NCBI RefSeq assembly: GCF_000699445.3
Contig: NC_067201.1
Span: forward strand, 10,905,501 to 10,969,500
Source of the DNA: Schistosoma haematobium
Taxonomy: Eukaryota; Platyhelminthes; Trematoda; Strigeidida; Schistosomatidae
Reading direction: 5' to 3'
Length of the DNA stretch: 64,000 nt
A program made the position numbers and the translations under genes. Each line of letters opens with the position of its first letter. Position 1 is the first letter of the stretch. Shown here piece by piece: positions 43,805 to 54,817 of the stretch. Under the pieces are notes generated by a model, which saw only the letters and a list, made by a program, of their open reading frames with translations, had not been told where the DNA came from and made no database searches.

Positions 43805-44930
43805 CGTCGAACAATCAGTTGAGTGGAACTCGTCACTACACATCAACTTCATTGACTATGGAAAGGCGTTTGACGGTGAGGACAGGCGAACATTATGGAA
43901 ACTTCTTTAACACTACGGAGTATCTGAGAGAACCATCGACATCATCCGGAACTCATGTGACGGACTACACTGCAAATCCGTGCATAGAGGACAACTGGCC
44001 TATGCATTTCAAGTAAGGACTGGAGTTAGAAAAGACTGCATACTCTCTCACTTCCTCTTTATTCTGATGGGTGATTGGATCATGAAGATCTCCACATCTG
44101 ATGGGAAGCATGGAATACAACAGACAGCTCGGATGCAGCTGGATGATTTGGACTTGGCAGGTGACCTAGCTCTTCTGTGCCATACACACGAATAAATACA
44201 CTTGAAGACAACTAGTATAGCAGCAGCCTTCAAATCAATGGGCCTCAACACACAGTGTAAAACGTAGGATCCTCAAACACAACATGAAGAACACCAACCC
44301 AATCATACTTGATAGAGAAACTGGTGCAGATGAAAAATTTGCCGCACGTGGTCAGGATCATTGATGAACAAGGAGCATCCGATGAAGATGTAAAGGCAAG
44401 GATTAAAAAAGTAAAGACAAGATTCCTACAGTTTAACAACATATAGAACTTGAAACAACTGTCGACAAATATCAACGTCAGGACTCTAAATACGAAAGTC
44501 AAGGCAGTTCTACTGTACGGAACTGAAACTTCGGGAACAACCGCAACTGTAGTAAAAAATGTTCAAGTATTTATAAACATTTGTCTACGCAAGATACTGA
44601 ATAGCTATTGGCCGGATACCATCAGCAACAACCTACTGTGGGAGAGAACAAACCAGATTCTAGATGAAGAGGAAATTAGGAAAAGACGTCGGAAGTGGAT
44701 AGGACACATATTACAGAAATCATCAAACTGAAACACGAAGCAACCGCTTACTTGAAATCCCGAAGGAAAACGTAGAAGAGGAAGGCCAAAGAACACACCG
44801 AGAAATGGAAGCAGACATGAAAAGGATAAATAGTAACTGGAAACAAGCGGATATGACTGCACAAGACAGAATTGGATGAAGAATACCGGTTGGCGTTCTA
44901 TATTCAGCCACGAGGGGTGGCAGACCTAAG
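43805..44930 (+). pseudogene. RTE-clade retrotransposon fragment (RT to C-terminus)
   Basis: Frames in order: LHINFIDYGKAFDG, DRRTLWKLL; GVSERTIDIIRNSCDGLHCK, GQLAYAFQVRTGVRKDC; then ARMQLDDLDLAGDLALLCHT, where FADD should stand, so a catalytic Asp is lost. After frame changes come [32 protein letters not shown] and [10 protein letters not shown], then RGRPKNT. The arrangement matches SR2-like RTE elements. Several frameshifts and stops make it dead. The endonuclease domain is missing. Confidence 0.75.
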
Positions 44931-44944
44931 TAAGCAGTGAAATA

Positions 44945-45675
44945 TCTGAGTTCTCGTCCACACACTAATGAGATTTGTATTTCTAAAGCTTTTACTGTGT
45001 TCTTACGCAACATAATTACCATTTTCGATCCAAAGAGTCTATTCTGAGCTTTGTAGAATTATGGTCTACTATAATATTAGTACTGCTCTAATAATAGACC
45101 TAATCCTAAAATTGTAGATTTGTCATGATATAACTGCCTAATCTATAAGGTCTCACGTGGAAGTCACACCATCGACTACACCAACTCACTGTATCGTATC
45201 AATTACCAATACATGATGTAGAACAGGGTTAGGCTAGAGAAGGAACAATATATTTAATGTGGTTAGAAGATATAAGGTAACATTCAGCAGGGACCACGCC
45301 TGCATGGCCGAGCCATGCCATCCTATCAACTCCAATTCATTCAATTAACTGTTCCCGCCTTTTCCATCGTTAGGTATTTCTCCGCGTTAACTATTGAATA
45401 TCTATTTTCTGAGTAGTCTTGTGTTCAGCTTTGAAGATTGTGTGGTTATGGTTCAATGCCACTACAGCTTAACATTGGGCGGATTACTTTTCTTTTTGGG
45501 TTTTATCCAAGTCAATTGTAATTTTGCCTAAGCTTGCTATTCGGGTTTTGCAGTTTTCCACGTCAAGGTTAGTTTAAATATATCCTGAATTTTCATACCA
45601 CCCGTTTTTATCCATTATGTCCGCTTCTAAGTAAATTTTTTATTTTTTACTGTCAGAAACGTTTGCTAGGATCTA
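44945..45675. other. Unclassified tract, possibly the 5' part of a LINE
   Basis: No ORF. It precedes the PHD-like remnant and could be its leader. Confidence 0.3.
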
Positions 45676-45689
45676 CTCAACAACATAAA

Positions 45690-45860
45690 TTTCACCATGG
45701 CCATGAAGAAAACATGTTAGCAACCTGGATGCCGTTTTGTTGTCACCTGTGGTATGCACTGTGGCAAATGCAGAGATTATTTTCACGAAGCATGCAAAAA
45801 CCTTAAGTAGCCACTTGCAACAGATTTAGTACCTCGGATCGCATATGGATATGTGGCGCA
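45690..45860 (+). pseudogene. PHD-like zinc-finger remnant
   Basis: A frame with two stops reads MAMKKTC, stop, QPGCRFVVTCGMHCGKCRDY, FHEACKNLK, stop. CxxC-x4-HxxC is the centre of a PHD or related finger. Such fingers occur in ORF1 of some CR1-type LINEs, so a LINE ORF1 remnant is the likeliest source; this is inference. The final ligand pair is not clear. Confidence 0.4.
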
Positions 45861-45964
45861 TGCAACTGGAATATTAATGACATTTTATGCGAAAATTATA
45901 TTTGAAATAATCTCAGCGATTGAAATTTAAATAATTCCAATGTTTCGTCCGGCTAACATTTCTG

Positions 45965-46950
45965 GACTTCTTCAGGGATCCTGAAGTCCGGACTTGCAAT
46001 CAAGCAGTCATCAACATACGCATCTACGAAGTTGAGACCTCTGAAAACGTCGTCGATGGACCTTTAGAAGGTCTGGGTAGCATTTCCTAAACCGGAAGGC
46101 ATGCACGAAAACTCGTAGGGACCGAAAGGATTTATGATAGGGGTTTTAGGAATGTCGTAAGCAGCCATAGGAATCTGTTTATAAGCTTTGACCAATTCGA
46201 TTTTCGAAAAAAACAGCCGTACCTTCCAAGTTAGCTGTCAAATCGTGAATTTGAGGCAACGGGTAACGATCAGGAATGGTTTTTGCATTCAACCGTCGAC
46301 AGCCACCAACAGTCGTTGCTGTCCTTTTTAGGGACCACATGCAAGGGCGACGCTCATGGGCTGTTTGACGGCCAAATGATTCCTAAATCTACCATGTGGT
46401 GGAGTTCGTTCTTAGCCAGTCTCAGCTTTTCGTGAGCCAGTCGGCACGCTTTCGAAAATAGAGGTGATCCTGTAGCCGTGATGTGACGTGTAACACTGCC
46501 AACCAAACGTGGCAATTTCGAGTGCGTTTGGTATATCCCAGAGTACTTATTGAGTAACTGTTGATAGAATGGATCTGTCGTGTGCCTAGCTGTGATTGAA
46601 GATAATCTACAACTCGAAAAGGAAGCTACACAAACTGACAAATTAGTGTTTTCGTCTAATAACCCCCATTTGCGCGCGTCGATGAGTAAATTATGACGTT
46701 GTAGCAGGTCTGTAACGATGATTGGTATGAAAACATCTGCAACAATAAAAATTCGGTTAGTGGGTTTGCTTAAATCCACATTAAGATAGACGTATCGTTT
46801 ACCATATGTGGTGATAAATTTTCTGTTTGCCTCCTGTGAGTTTAAAACCGGTTCATGAAACCAGTCGTTAGAATTTGCCGGTCTTCCAGGGTTCAGTTCT
46901 AGGACTTCTTTTCTGAATTTATATAAACGATCTTCCACAGCAGGTAACGT
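45965..46950 (-). pseudogene. Decayed CsRn1-like pol fragment
   Basis: Minus frame 46938-46354 aligns along its length with the Pol at 36.3-36.8 kb (for example [46 protein letters not shown]). 45965-46353 continues in broken frames into the RT region. The protease active-site segment is absent and RT lacks its catalytic end. A diverged relative of the intact element, not a recent copy. Confidence 0.8.
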
Positions 46951-46959
46951 CAGATTTAT

Positions 46960-48295
46960 TACTTCTCACTAGTGATGTGAAATTCTGGGGATAGATCTGC
47001 AATCTAGATGATAAGCTGGGACTTCAGGAACATCTGACTCAACTTCAAAGTTGAGTGGACTATTATATCCTGGTGAAGATTAAATTACGGGTAGCTTCTG
47101 AGGACTACTGATAGACTAATATGATATACATATTCTTATTGTATAACTACTTAATGATTAGATTGTGTATATCTACATTCCTCTTATTATAATCTTCATT
47201 TTGACCAATAAATTATTATTGTATTATTTACCTTTCTTCAGTTATGCCCAGTTTATTGATTACAGTTTCCCACGTTCACAGCAACTTTTTGGCTTGATTT
47301 TGTATGAATGTTATTTTCTAATTTGTGGTGTGATACGGTCTGTTCGGCTGGTATATAAACCAAGTATGTTTTAAATAAATGATTCGTATAGTGGAAGCTG
47401 TTGTTTGCGTTCTGGACTCGACTGACAGGGCTAGGCGAACAAAGGATTAATAAGGACGCTAGGTGGTTCATATCGGTCGAACGTCATTAGTTTGGCATAG
47501 TACTAAGATTGAATACGTCGCATTTCGATTGGCGAATAAATCACACGATAATTAGCCGGGCTTAAGGTCACAACACGGACAACAACCATCTCACTTTTAA
47601 CACTTCAAAGCGTAAAGTAACCCACCTGAGACATGTTGAAGAATGGGATTCAAATCTTATGTAGAGCGCATTGAAACACCGAATCCTTACCCATTGAAGT
47701 ATATACATCTCAGAGGTGACCAGAAAGTGGAGACGCAACATAGCAGGACGGACGGCAGGTAAACCTAACACTCTTTATAAGTAGCCACTTGCTGAGCTCG
47801 CCCAAGAGACTTCTTAGGAGATCTTTGAGAGTAAACTTGACATATTCTTCAGGACTAAGGACAGTTTCTCACAATGATTTAACGATATTTTTCTCTTTTA
47901 TAGTGTAATATACATAGGTTCTGACACGAAGGCGCCAGTGACTCAATACCACCAGAAACGGAAGCTCGTTAAGCAGAGGTTCCTTCTTTTCCGTTCAGAA
48001 CCATCCAAACAATTTAAACACATTGTGCATTGAAATGTCATGAAGGACGGCAACAGCAACTGAGCTTTATCGAGACATGAAAGTACGAAGTTAGAAAATG
48101 CTTATTTTGTTTTTGTTTACATTTGGATGAAATTAGATTGTTAATAATGTTGTTGACTTTGGAGAGAAATTGACCTTAGCGGTGGTCAAACTCAAGGTCG
48201 GTCATTTAACCATGTGAGTACTCGGATTTTCGCTTCAAGGTACTAAACACTGAGTTGGTTTTCTGTTAATTCGAAGCATACAAAATATTTTTAGT
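46960..48295. other. Unclassified tract
   Basis: ORFs at 47165-47374, 47253-47471 and 47568-47771 have no motif. A box-B-like GGGATTCAAATCT lies at about 47645-47657 on the plus strand, without a clear tRNA-like head. Confidence 0.35.
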
Positions 48296-48341
48296 TTAAT
48301 CCAAACACTTTAGACAAACGTTTCTTACTTTTATAGTTGGA

Positions 48342-48869
48342 ATGCAAATTTTCAGTCAGTTGAAATCTGAAGATAGAAATGTAGTTAGGGTTCTGAACAA
48401 ATATTTAAAATATAGTGTTAGACTCGGGCAAGCAGAAGGAACTGTGGAATTTTTAAATATATGTGTTCAAACTAACATCTATCCGAAGTTTCATGTAAAG
48501 TCATTGCGTCGTTCAGGAGTTCGACCTAATCTAAAGGCTCTTAAGCGTTACGCGTCAAATCAAATTGAAGCCCAAAAATCTTGTATTGCTGAAATTCAAA
48601 AAAATATTGATGAGAGATTCTACGCAGTCGAAGGGCTTCCCGAACTCTTAAAGGAACAGTTCTTGAACTACGTAACGCATGTGTCTGATGCAAATAAAGT
48701 AAAGAGACGCATCAGTTTATTGGAGAGTTTAACCGAAAAGGCTTCCGAGATACGGTTCTCATCCATCAAGAAGCAACAGCTTTATAAGGACTCCCAGACG
48801 ATGCTTACAAGCCCAGAATCGATGTCAACAATTTGTCAGCTGACTGCTGACCTTTGCATCGAGCGATAA
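48342..48869 (+). CDS. Intact 175-codon ORF, Penelope-type N-terminus-like
   Basis: A clean frame from ATG 48342 to a TAA at 48867-48869, predicted to be mostly helical and basic. EGTVEFLNICVQTNIYPKF followed by a long Lys/Arg-rich helix (RYASNQIEAQKSCIAEIQK) resembles the N-terminal region of Penelope-like polyproteins, which have a conserved FL..C...IxPKF segment; this is recalled from the family, not aligned. A splice-acceptor-like TTTTATAG ends at 48336, so it may be an exon and the true start may lie upstream. No RT or GIY-YIG follows. A lone cellular exon is the alternative. Confidence 0.45.
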   Translation: MQIFSQLKSEDRNVVRVLNKYLKYSVRLGQAEGTVEFLNICVQTNIYPKFHVKSLRRSGVRPNLKALKRYASNQIEAQKSCIAEIQKNIDERFYAVEGLPELLKEQFLNYVTHVSDANKVKRRISLLESLTEKASEIRFSSIKKQQLYKDSQTMLTSPESMSTICQLTADLCIER

Positions 48870-48872
48870 GGC

Positions 48873-51120
48873 ATCCGACTTTAACGCAGTACCATCGGCT
48901 GTTCTAGATATGTTCAAAAAAAGAATCTCCAACCAAGCTACCTATATGGTCACCAACTGATGTCTTTAAATCGTCTGAGTTTTTCACTTGAATAAAATTA
49001 TGAGTACAAAACATTCTGTTTTTAAAGCATTGGTATCTCGGTAAATAACAAGCGAAAAATAGCACCTAAGTTTTTAATTACTATTGGATCCAGCTCAGTA
49101 CATAACATTGTTGAGAAAGTCCGCGTGTTGTCCCCACTTTTTAAGTCTGCGTTATTTAATAGAGCTACTCCTCAGTTATTGTTAAGATCGTCAATACAAT
49201 TCGAATATCAGGTTTAGCGAATCAAAGCACTTTGTTAAACGAATTACTAACCACGCTATCTAAACTTTCCTAGTTATCTTTGTGCGGTGTGATTTTTCTC
49301 GCAAAATACTCCCAAGTGTATGATAATGATATTTAAATAGTTTAGTTTCATTACTGTGAAGAGTAATAGGATTATAAAAGTTTCCTGCGTAATATAGTGT
49401 TGTTCAGTATTCAGTTGGTAACCAGGAGGTCATAAGATTGGAAAGATATTTCTTATCACTCCGTATTCTGAAATACCAGAAATGAAATCGCTGTGAAGAA
49501 TTAAAGGTCTTAAATGAGAACTGATTATTGTTTGGAAAAGTTGATTTTTGTATACTTGTGTTAAAAGTCTATTTGGTAGGGTTCGGCGTAGTTTAACTTT
49601 GGTTAAAGTAAGCTATATTGGCAATTCTTGGTTTTGGTGTCCCTAGTTTTTTAATAACCTTTTGAAGATATTTTTTATTATCGTTTTCCCACATCGTGCT
49701 TAATTCTCAAGTCTACAGTTTTCAGTTTTGTCGCTTGTGTAAAGGTTCATTCTGCTCATCTCTATGAGCGATTTATCCATGTCTTCATAGTTGCACTTAG
49801 AATGCAGTTTAATATTTGTGGTCAGTAGTACTATGCGATGTATGTGGGCCTCACACCTGTACATAGGCAATGAAATAAAACGGAAAAAACTGCTAGTTCA
49901 AATAAATTTTTCCAAACCTTCTCACCACTCTTGAATTAGATTAATTTAAAAGTCAAACCGGCTTGAGTATATATAAACACATCATTATTTGACTTTAGGA
50001 GTCAATTGGTGAAAATAGTCATTCAAAACAAGTTGAAAATTGTGTTTCTCTTTTTCATCAAAGAGATGTAAATATCATTGCGACCTCATTAGCCTCTGTA
50101 AAAAGCACTTTTAACTCACAAAAAGTTATATTTCATTCTATTGATGCAAATATTGGGGTAGAAATAGGTAATACACTGATTTAAAAGTTAGATGAATAAA
50201 TTGTAGATTTAGTATTAGCGTAGCTTAAAACAAGTTAGTGTTTCTATCAAGAGCATTTAGTGGATAACTCTCAGGGTTTACACATGAATATTTAAATTGA
50301 CTCAATAAAAGGATTGACAACAATGCCGACTATCACTCATAGATTTTTAAAAGTGATATTAAGATCTGTAAGAAGGAGGAACTTACCGTCATCGAACCAT
50401 TGGGAAATAGTCTTATAAATAAAACTTGATTGTTCTTTAGGTAACCGAATCAAAGGGAGTGGTTGTTGTGCTAAAAGTCAGCAATGAAAACGGTGATCTG
50501 AATATAACCTTAAAGTTGCTGTGATGTATTCATCTACAAAGCGACAAAGCCTACTGCCGCAAGTGTATTAAGGTATTTATATACATTAAGAACTACCTCG
50601 TAACTTTTTGCTCTTACGTCTAATAATAGTGAAACTTTCAAAGCACTAACCTAGCAACTTCAGCCAAACCGTACTGTGGCTCTTGTTTAGTGAGCACCAG
50701 TCACCTAACAACGCAGTCATTAAGAAATAACTCCAACTACTAAAACACTGGTCAGATGACTACTACCATACGTTCAAAAATGTAGGGACTATGTTCTGGT
50801 CAGGTAACTGAATTGATTGTTTGCAGAGGTATACAGTTTTGAATACAGGAATTATCATACCCATCGGATACAAAAGTGCTACCAGTTACTTCTTAAATGT
50901 CATTTATTACTGCTCTGTACATGTTATACAAAACGTGTAGAAGTAACTCTGGACATGTAGGCCCAGTTTTGTTAGGGTCATGAATATATTAGTCACGACA
51001 CGCGTATTAAGGACCAACAATCGTATTTCTTGAAACGAGGCGATCTTGAGTTAATTAAACAGGACTACTCAGGGATAGTTTGTCATATAAGGACTTGGTT
51101 TTTAAAGTGAGGACATGCAA
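48873..51120. other. Unclassified tract, possibly decayed LINE
   Basis: No ORF over 60 codons. Part of 50300-51120 probably belongs to the same decayed LINE as the RT motif at 51130. Confidence 0.35.
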
Positions 51121-51124
51121 CCAC

Positions 51125-51245
51125 TTCTTTTTATTGTTCTGAGGCAACAGTGAAGTTAGACAAGGTTGGTTATCCTCACCGTCCCTATTTAATTTCGCGA
51201 TCGGTGAAAATCTAAAGAGAAATTTAAAAAAGGATATACATTTGT
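51125..51245 (+). pseudogene. Non-LTR reverse transcriptase remnant
   Basis: A short frame gives SEVRQGWLSSPSLFNFAIGE, a damaged form of the GVRQGCPLSPFLFN motif of CR1-like RTs. Upstream and downstream frames are too eroded to follow. Confidence 0.5.
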
Positions 51246-51249
51246 GATT

Positions 51250-53035
51250 TCAATCGGTTATCTAAAGAAAGATTCTGATCTTAAATATTTAAAGTAATAC
51301 CTTTTCACTCCCATTAAATACAGGTTACCCAGACTACGTTTGACTATTTGTCAATTATCATCCGCGAATGTGGTGTATTTTGCACTGTTGCATCGCAAAA
51401 TGCCTCTACTAGACTGATATATCTGTGCTCCTATTCCCTCTTGACAAGGTATTGTGAATACTCTGGAAGTTCGTGTTCCCGAATAGTTACGTGACAGGTG
51501 CCATTAGCATGAGAAAGATGTCAATGTAAAACAGTTTTGAAGCGGAGTTTTTTTGTTTCAAAATACGAATCTTAGATCTGAATTCACTATGATAAGAAGA
51601 ATATGAATAGAAAAGAACCGAACAGTTTTGAAACGTATTATAGATTTATAAAGTGCGAGAAATAAATGTATCTGCGTCATTGAATTTAATTGTGTCTTGT
51701 TTTTACTGTTCCAGACTTCAATCTAAAGGTTTAGTTTCAAATACAACTTGAACTAACACTTAATGAATTGGTTTTGAGTTATTTCTCGGTCTGACTGCAC
51801 TGTTTTTTAAATTATCACTCCTACTTATATCTATAATATCCCATCGTAGATATCAGATTGGAATATATCACCTAATCATTTAGAATTAACATAGAACTTG
51901 GGAAAATTATGTATTTGTTAGCCCAGGTTGTCACATTAGTTTGTAGTTGGAAATAGAGCTTTAGATAAGAGTTCTCATCATCTAACTTTTAACCATTGCG
52001 TTTTATTTCTAAGTCTCTGTTATACAAAACACCAAAGATATTATTTAATCAATCAGCTATCTTTTTTGATCATGTCATCCTCACCTTACAACCTTTGTAA
52101 ATTGGCTTCATATAATAAGTTGTTGATTAAAAATTAGTGAGTGCTATTCTGTTGAAGTTATTTCAATGGAATTAGGATTCATAAAAATCAAGATATCGAG
52201 ACATTGTTTTTAATTTAATAAATCCACATATGCTCATTTGTTTCTTACTTCCATTGAGTTTTACGTACGTTCATCTGTTGTTTCTGAATAGATTTGTATT
52301 GAAAGGTAGTCAAACCGAGCTGAACTGCATATACAATCTGTTATTAAGTACCAGTTATCAGTCTGAAGAAGAAACGGTTTTTCCCTTCATCGAACTTCAC
52401 ACTATTGCATCAGCATTGTTTCGGCTTAAGGTTAAGTAGTTAAACATTAGCTCCAGATCGACAGAATGTTTATAACTGTGGTAAAAGGGTGAGTACTTGT
52501 TTCTGTGTTCTATTTGTTTTGTCTTTAGACTATTTTAGTTATAAATGGTTTACGACGCCTGTAGTTTTGATGTTTCTGGTTATCGAGTGATACATGTTTG
52601 GTGAATTTACTTTTCAAAGGTTAACACTAACTTTTCTAATCATTTGTAACATTTTAACAATGAAACATAATTCAAGTTAAATATAAGGGTGCATTTGTGT
52701 CTTAGTATGATTCTCTATTTAAAAATTATTTCAGTCAAGGTATAACTGGTAAACAAAGCAAATTAACTCCCTTAGATGATTTTAAATAACAACTTTCGTC
52801 TAAATTTGAACGAATAGTTTCACAATATTTGGGCGCCGAGGCGAAACGTTGGATTTACTTCAAATTATTTTGCTGAGATTTTACAAATACATTCTTCCTC
52901 TTTTTGGATGGTTTTGTTTAAAATTGATGATGATAGTGATGTTAGTTATAACCTAACTATCGAAAGAACTATGCGATACTTATCAAGTTAACATAGGCGT
53001 TTATAACCCAATTCTTCAATCAAAATAATCCTTTT
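51250..53035. other. Non-coding tract
   Basis: No gene recognised; the ORF at 52230-52439 has no motif. Confidence 0.4.
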
Positions 53036-53049
53036 TAATCAATTTTCCT

Positions 53050-53570
53050 TGGGATTTTTAGTTGTTCCCAAATGCCCTGGTGGGGCCCAGGTTAGGGATA
53101 GTCCGCTCTTCCTCTCGAAATGACCTCATATGGCCACGTGTATACAGTCACTGTCACGGAAGTCCTACTCACTGCCTTCTCGCGGTGGGGTTGTTTATGA
53201 AATTGAGGGGACGAAAAGCACTATTTGGGTTGACGGATACAGAAGATCCACCTAGGGGAGCCGGAAATCGATGACCCCAAACCAGTGGTGCACATGGGCT
53301 CCAGGATCCTAGGGGAACAAATAGCGTATGAACCAATCGTTGGTCACAGGCTACCATGGGACTGGATCTCTTAACGTTGCCCCACTGCCTTATGGGTTAG
53401 ACCTCTATATCAAGGGCTCGGGCTCGGGGTGTAGCTCCCCAAGAAATACCACCTACTTCGGTTTAGGCACCCGGGTAGTATTCCAGTCCTCACACAAATC
53501 GAGTGATTTGTGTGGCGCATATATATTTGGTGCCCCTTTGTACCAATTTTTGTGTTTAGATATATAGTGA
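53050..53570 (+). repeat. GC-richer dispersed repeat R6, copy 1
   Basis: Starts near TTCCCAAATGCCCTGGTGGG and includes GGAGCCGGAAATCGATGACC and GCTACCATGGGACTGG. It recurs inverted at 53630-54015 and, again inverted relative to this copy, at 60545-60965. ORFs 53062-53274 and 53328-53567 lie inside it but are not conserved between copies, so coding is doubtful. Family unknown. Confidence 0.55.
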
Positions 53571-53629
53571 ATAAATAAATGAATAAGTGAATTGGGATAC
53601 TGCACGGGCTTTCAGACCTTAGAAGATTG

Positions 53630-54015
53630 TTTTTTTAATAAAATACTGCCCAGGTCTTTAACCTAGAGGTTTAATCTACCATTCAGTGGAACGACATCAG
53701 GAGATGCTGTACCATGGTAGTTGGTGACCAGCTATTCCCTCAGGAAATTGGACCCCATGTAAATCCACTAGTTCGGAATCAAGGTTTTACAGCTCCCCTA
53801 TATAGATTCTCCGTATTCACTAATCCAATTCAAGCTCCGGAGTTCGTTTTTCGTCTTCTCGCTTCTGTAAGAACAACAACCTCTCCATGTAAAGCTAGTG
53901 AATAGGACTTGCCTAGCTGGGGCTGTAATCGCGCGGTCGTTTGAGAGCTTTTCAAGTGGGTGACCGAATATTGTCCACCCTTGGCCGTACCAGAGAATTT
54001 AAGAATAACACTACT
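53630..54015 (-). repeat. Dispersed repeat R6, copy 2 (inverted)
   Basis: Diverged reverse complement of 53062-53480 (landmarks TACCATGGTAGTTGGTGACC and TTGGCCGTACCAGAGAATTT). With copy 1 it forms a large imperfect inverted repeat about 950 bp across. Confidence 0.5.
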
Positions 54016-54592
54016 TTCAACCACCGTAGTCCTAAAATTCGTTTTAATATATTTGATTGCAATTTGTTTTGACTTTCCTTGTTATCTTTGAAAGCAAACA
54101 TTAAGTACAGAGTTGTGTATGAATATAACTTATGAAACAGCTGTATAATCACTTACGTAGAGCGGTGAATTAATAGTTAAAGGGTTCAACTTTCAGTCAT
54201 TAATTTCTAGGTCCGAATCTCGTCCCACCTACTTTAGTTTGAGCAACTGGGTAGGATCATTAGCCGTGATCACACTTAAGTTGAAGCTCATACTCAAGTA
54301 CCTGGTGAATGTATCAATTAATTTACATATCTTTTCATCATCGTCATTTATAGTGTATAATCTTTCCTCGTATGTCTTTTCCTGCATTATTTCATTTGAT
54401 TTATGTTTTACTGTAATTTGTAGAATTTTTATTTGATCTCTCTTTTTTGTTGTATTCTCTTGTTTTTTTTTCTGACAACATAGTTTCTAGTTTAAAAGTG
54501 ATTATCACTATAAATAAAAACAGCAATATTTTTCGAATAAGAACAAAATTGAAATCTATAAACTTAATTCACAATAGATTGTCAATTTCATA

Positions 54593-54817
54593 ATGGTATT
54601 GCTATCGTTATTTAGTTTTTCCAAGAGTTCAAATCATCTTTTAAGATGTCCATTCTCAAAGTTAACAGTAAATTATAGTACGATTAATAAAACTAGTCCA
54701 TTCATTACTCGTGATACTTTCAAAAAACGCACGTACTTATACTATACATTATCGTTTGGTATATTTATGGCTGGTGTCGGATATGGTACTGTTCCATTAT
54801 ATCGATTATATTGTAGT
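54593..54817 (+). CDS. COX11: COX11 exon 1
   Basis: ATG at 54593 to Ser 75; donor GTAAGT at 54818. Encodes the presequence-like region, the membrane span and the PLYRLYC cysteine. Confidence 0.9.

Noticed and set aside
53062..53567. Two plus ORFs (70 and 79 codons) in the GC-richer block
   Set aside because: They fall inside repeat R6 and the frames are not kept in the other two copies.
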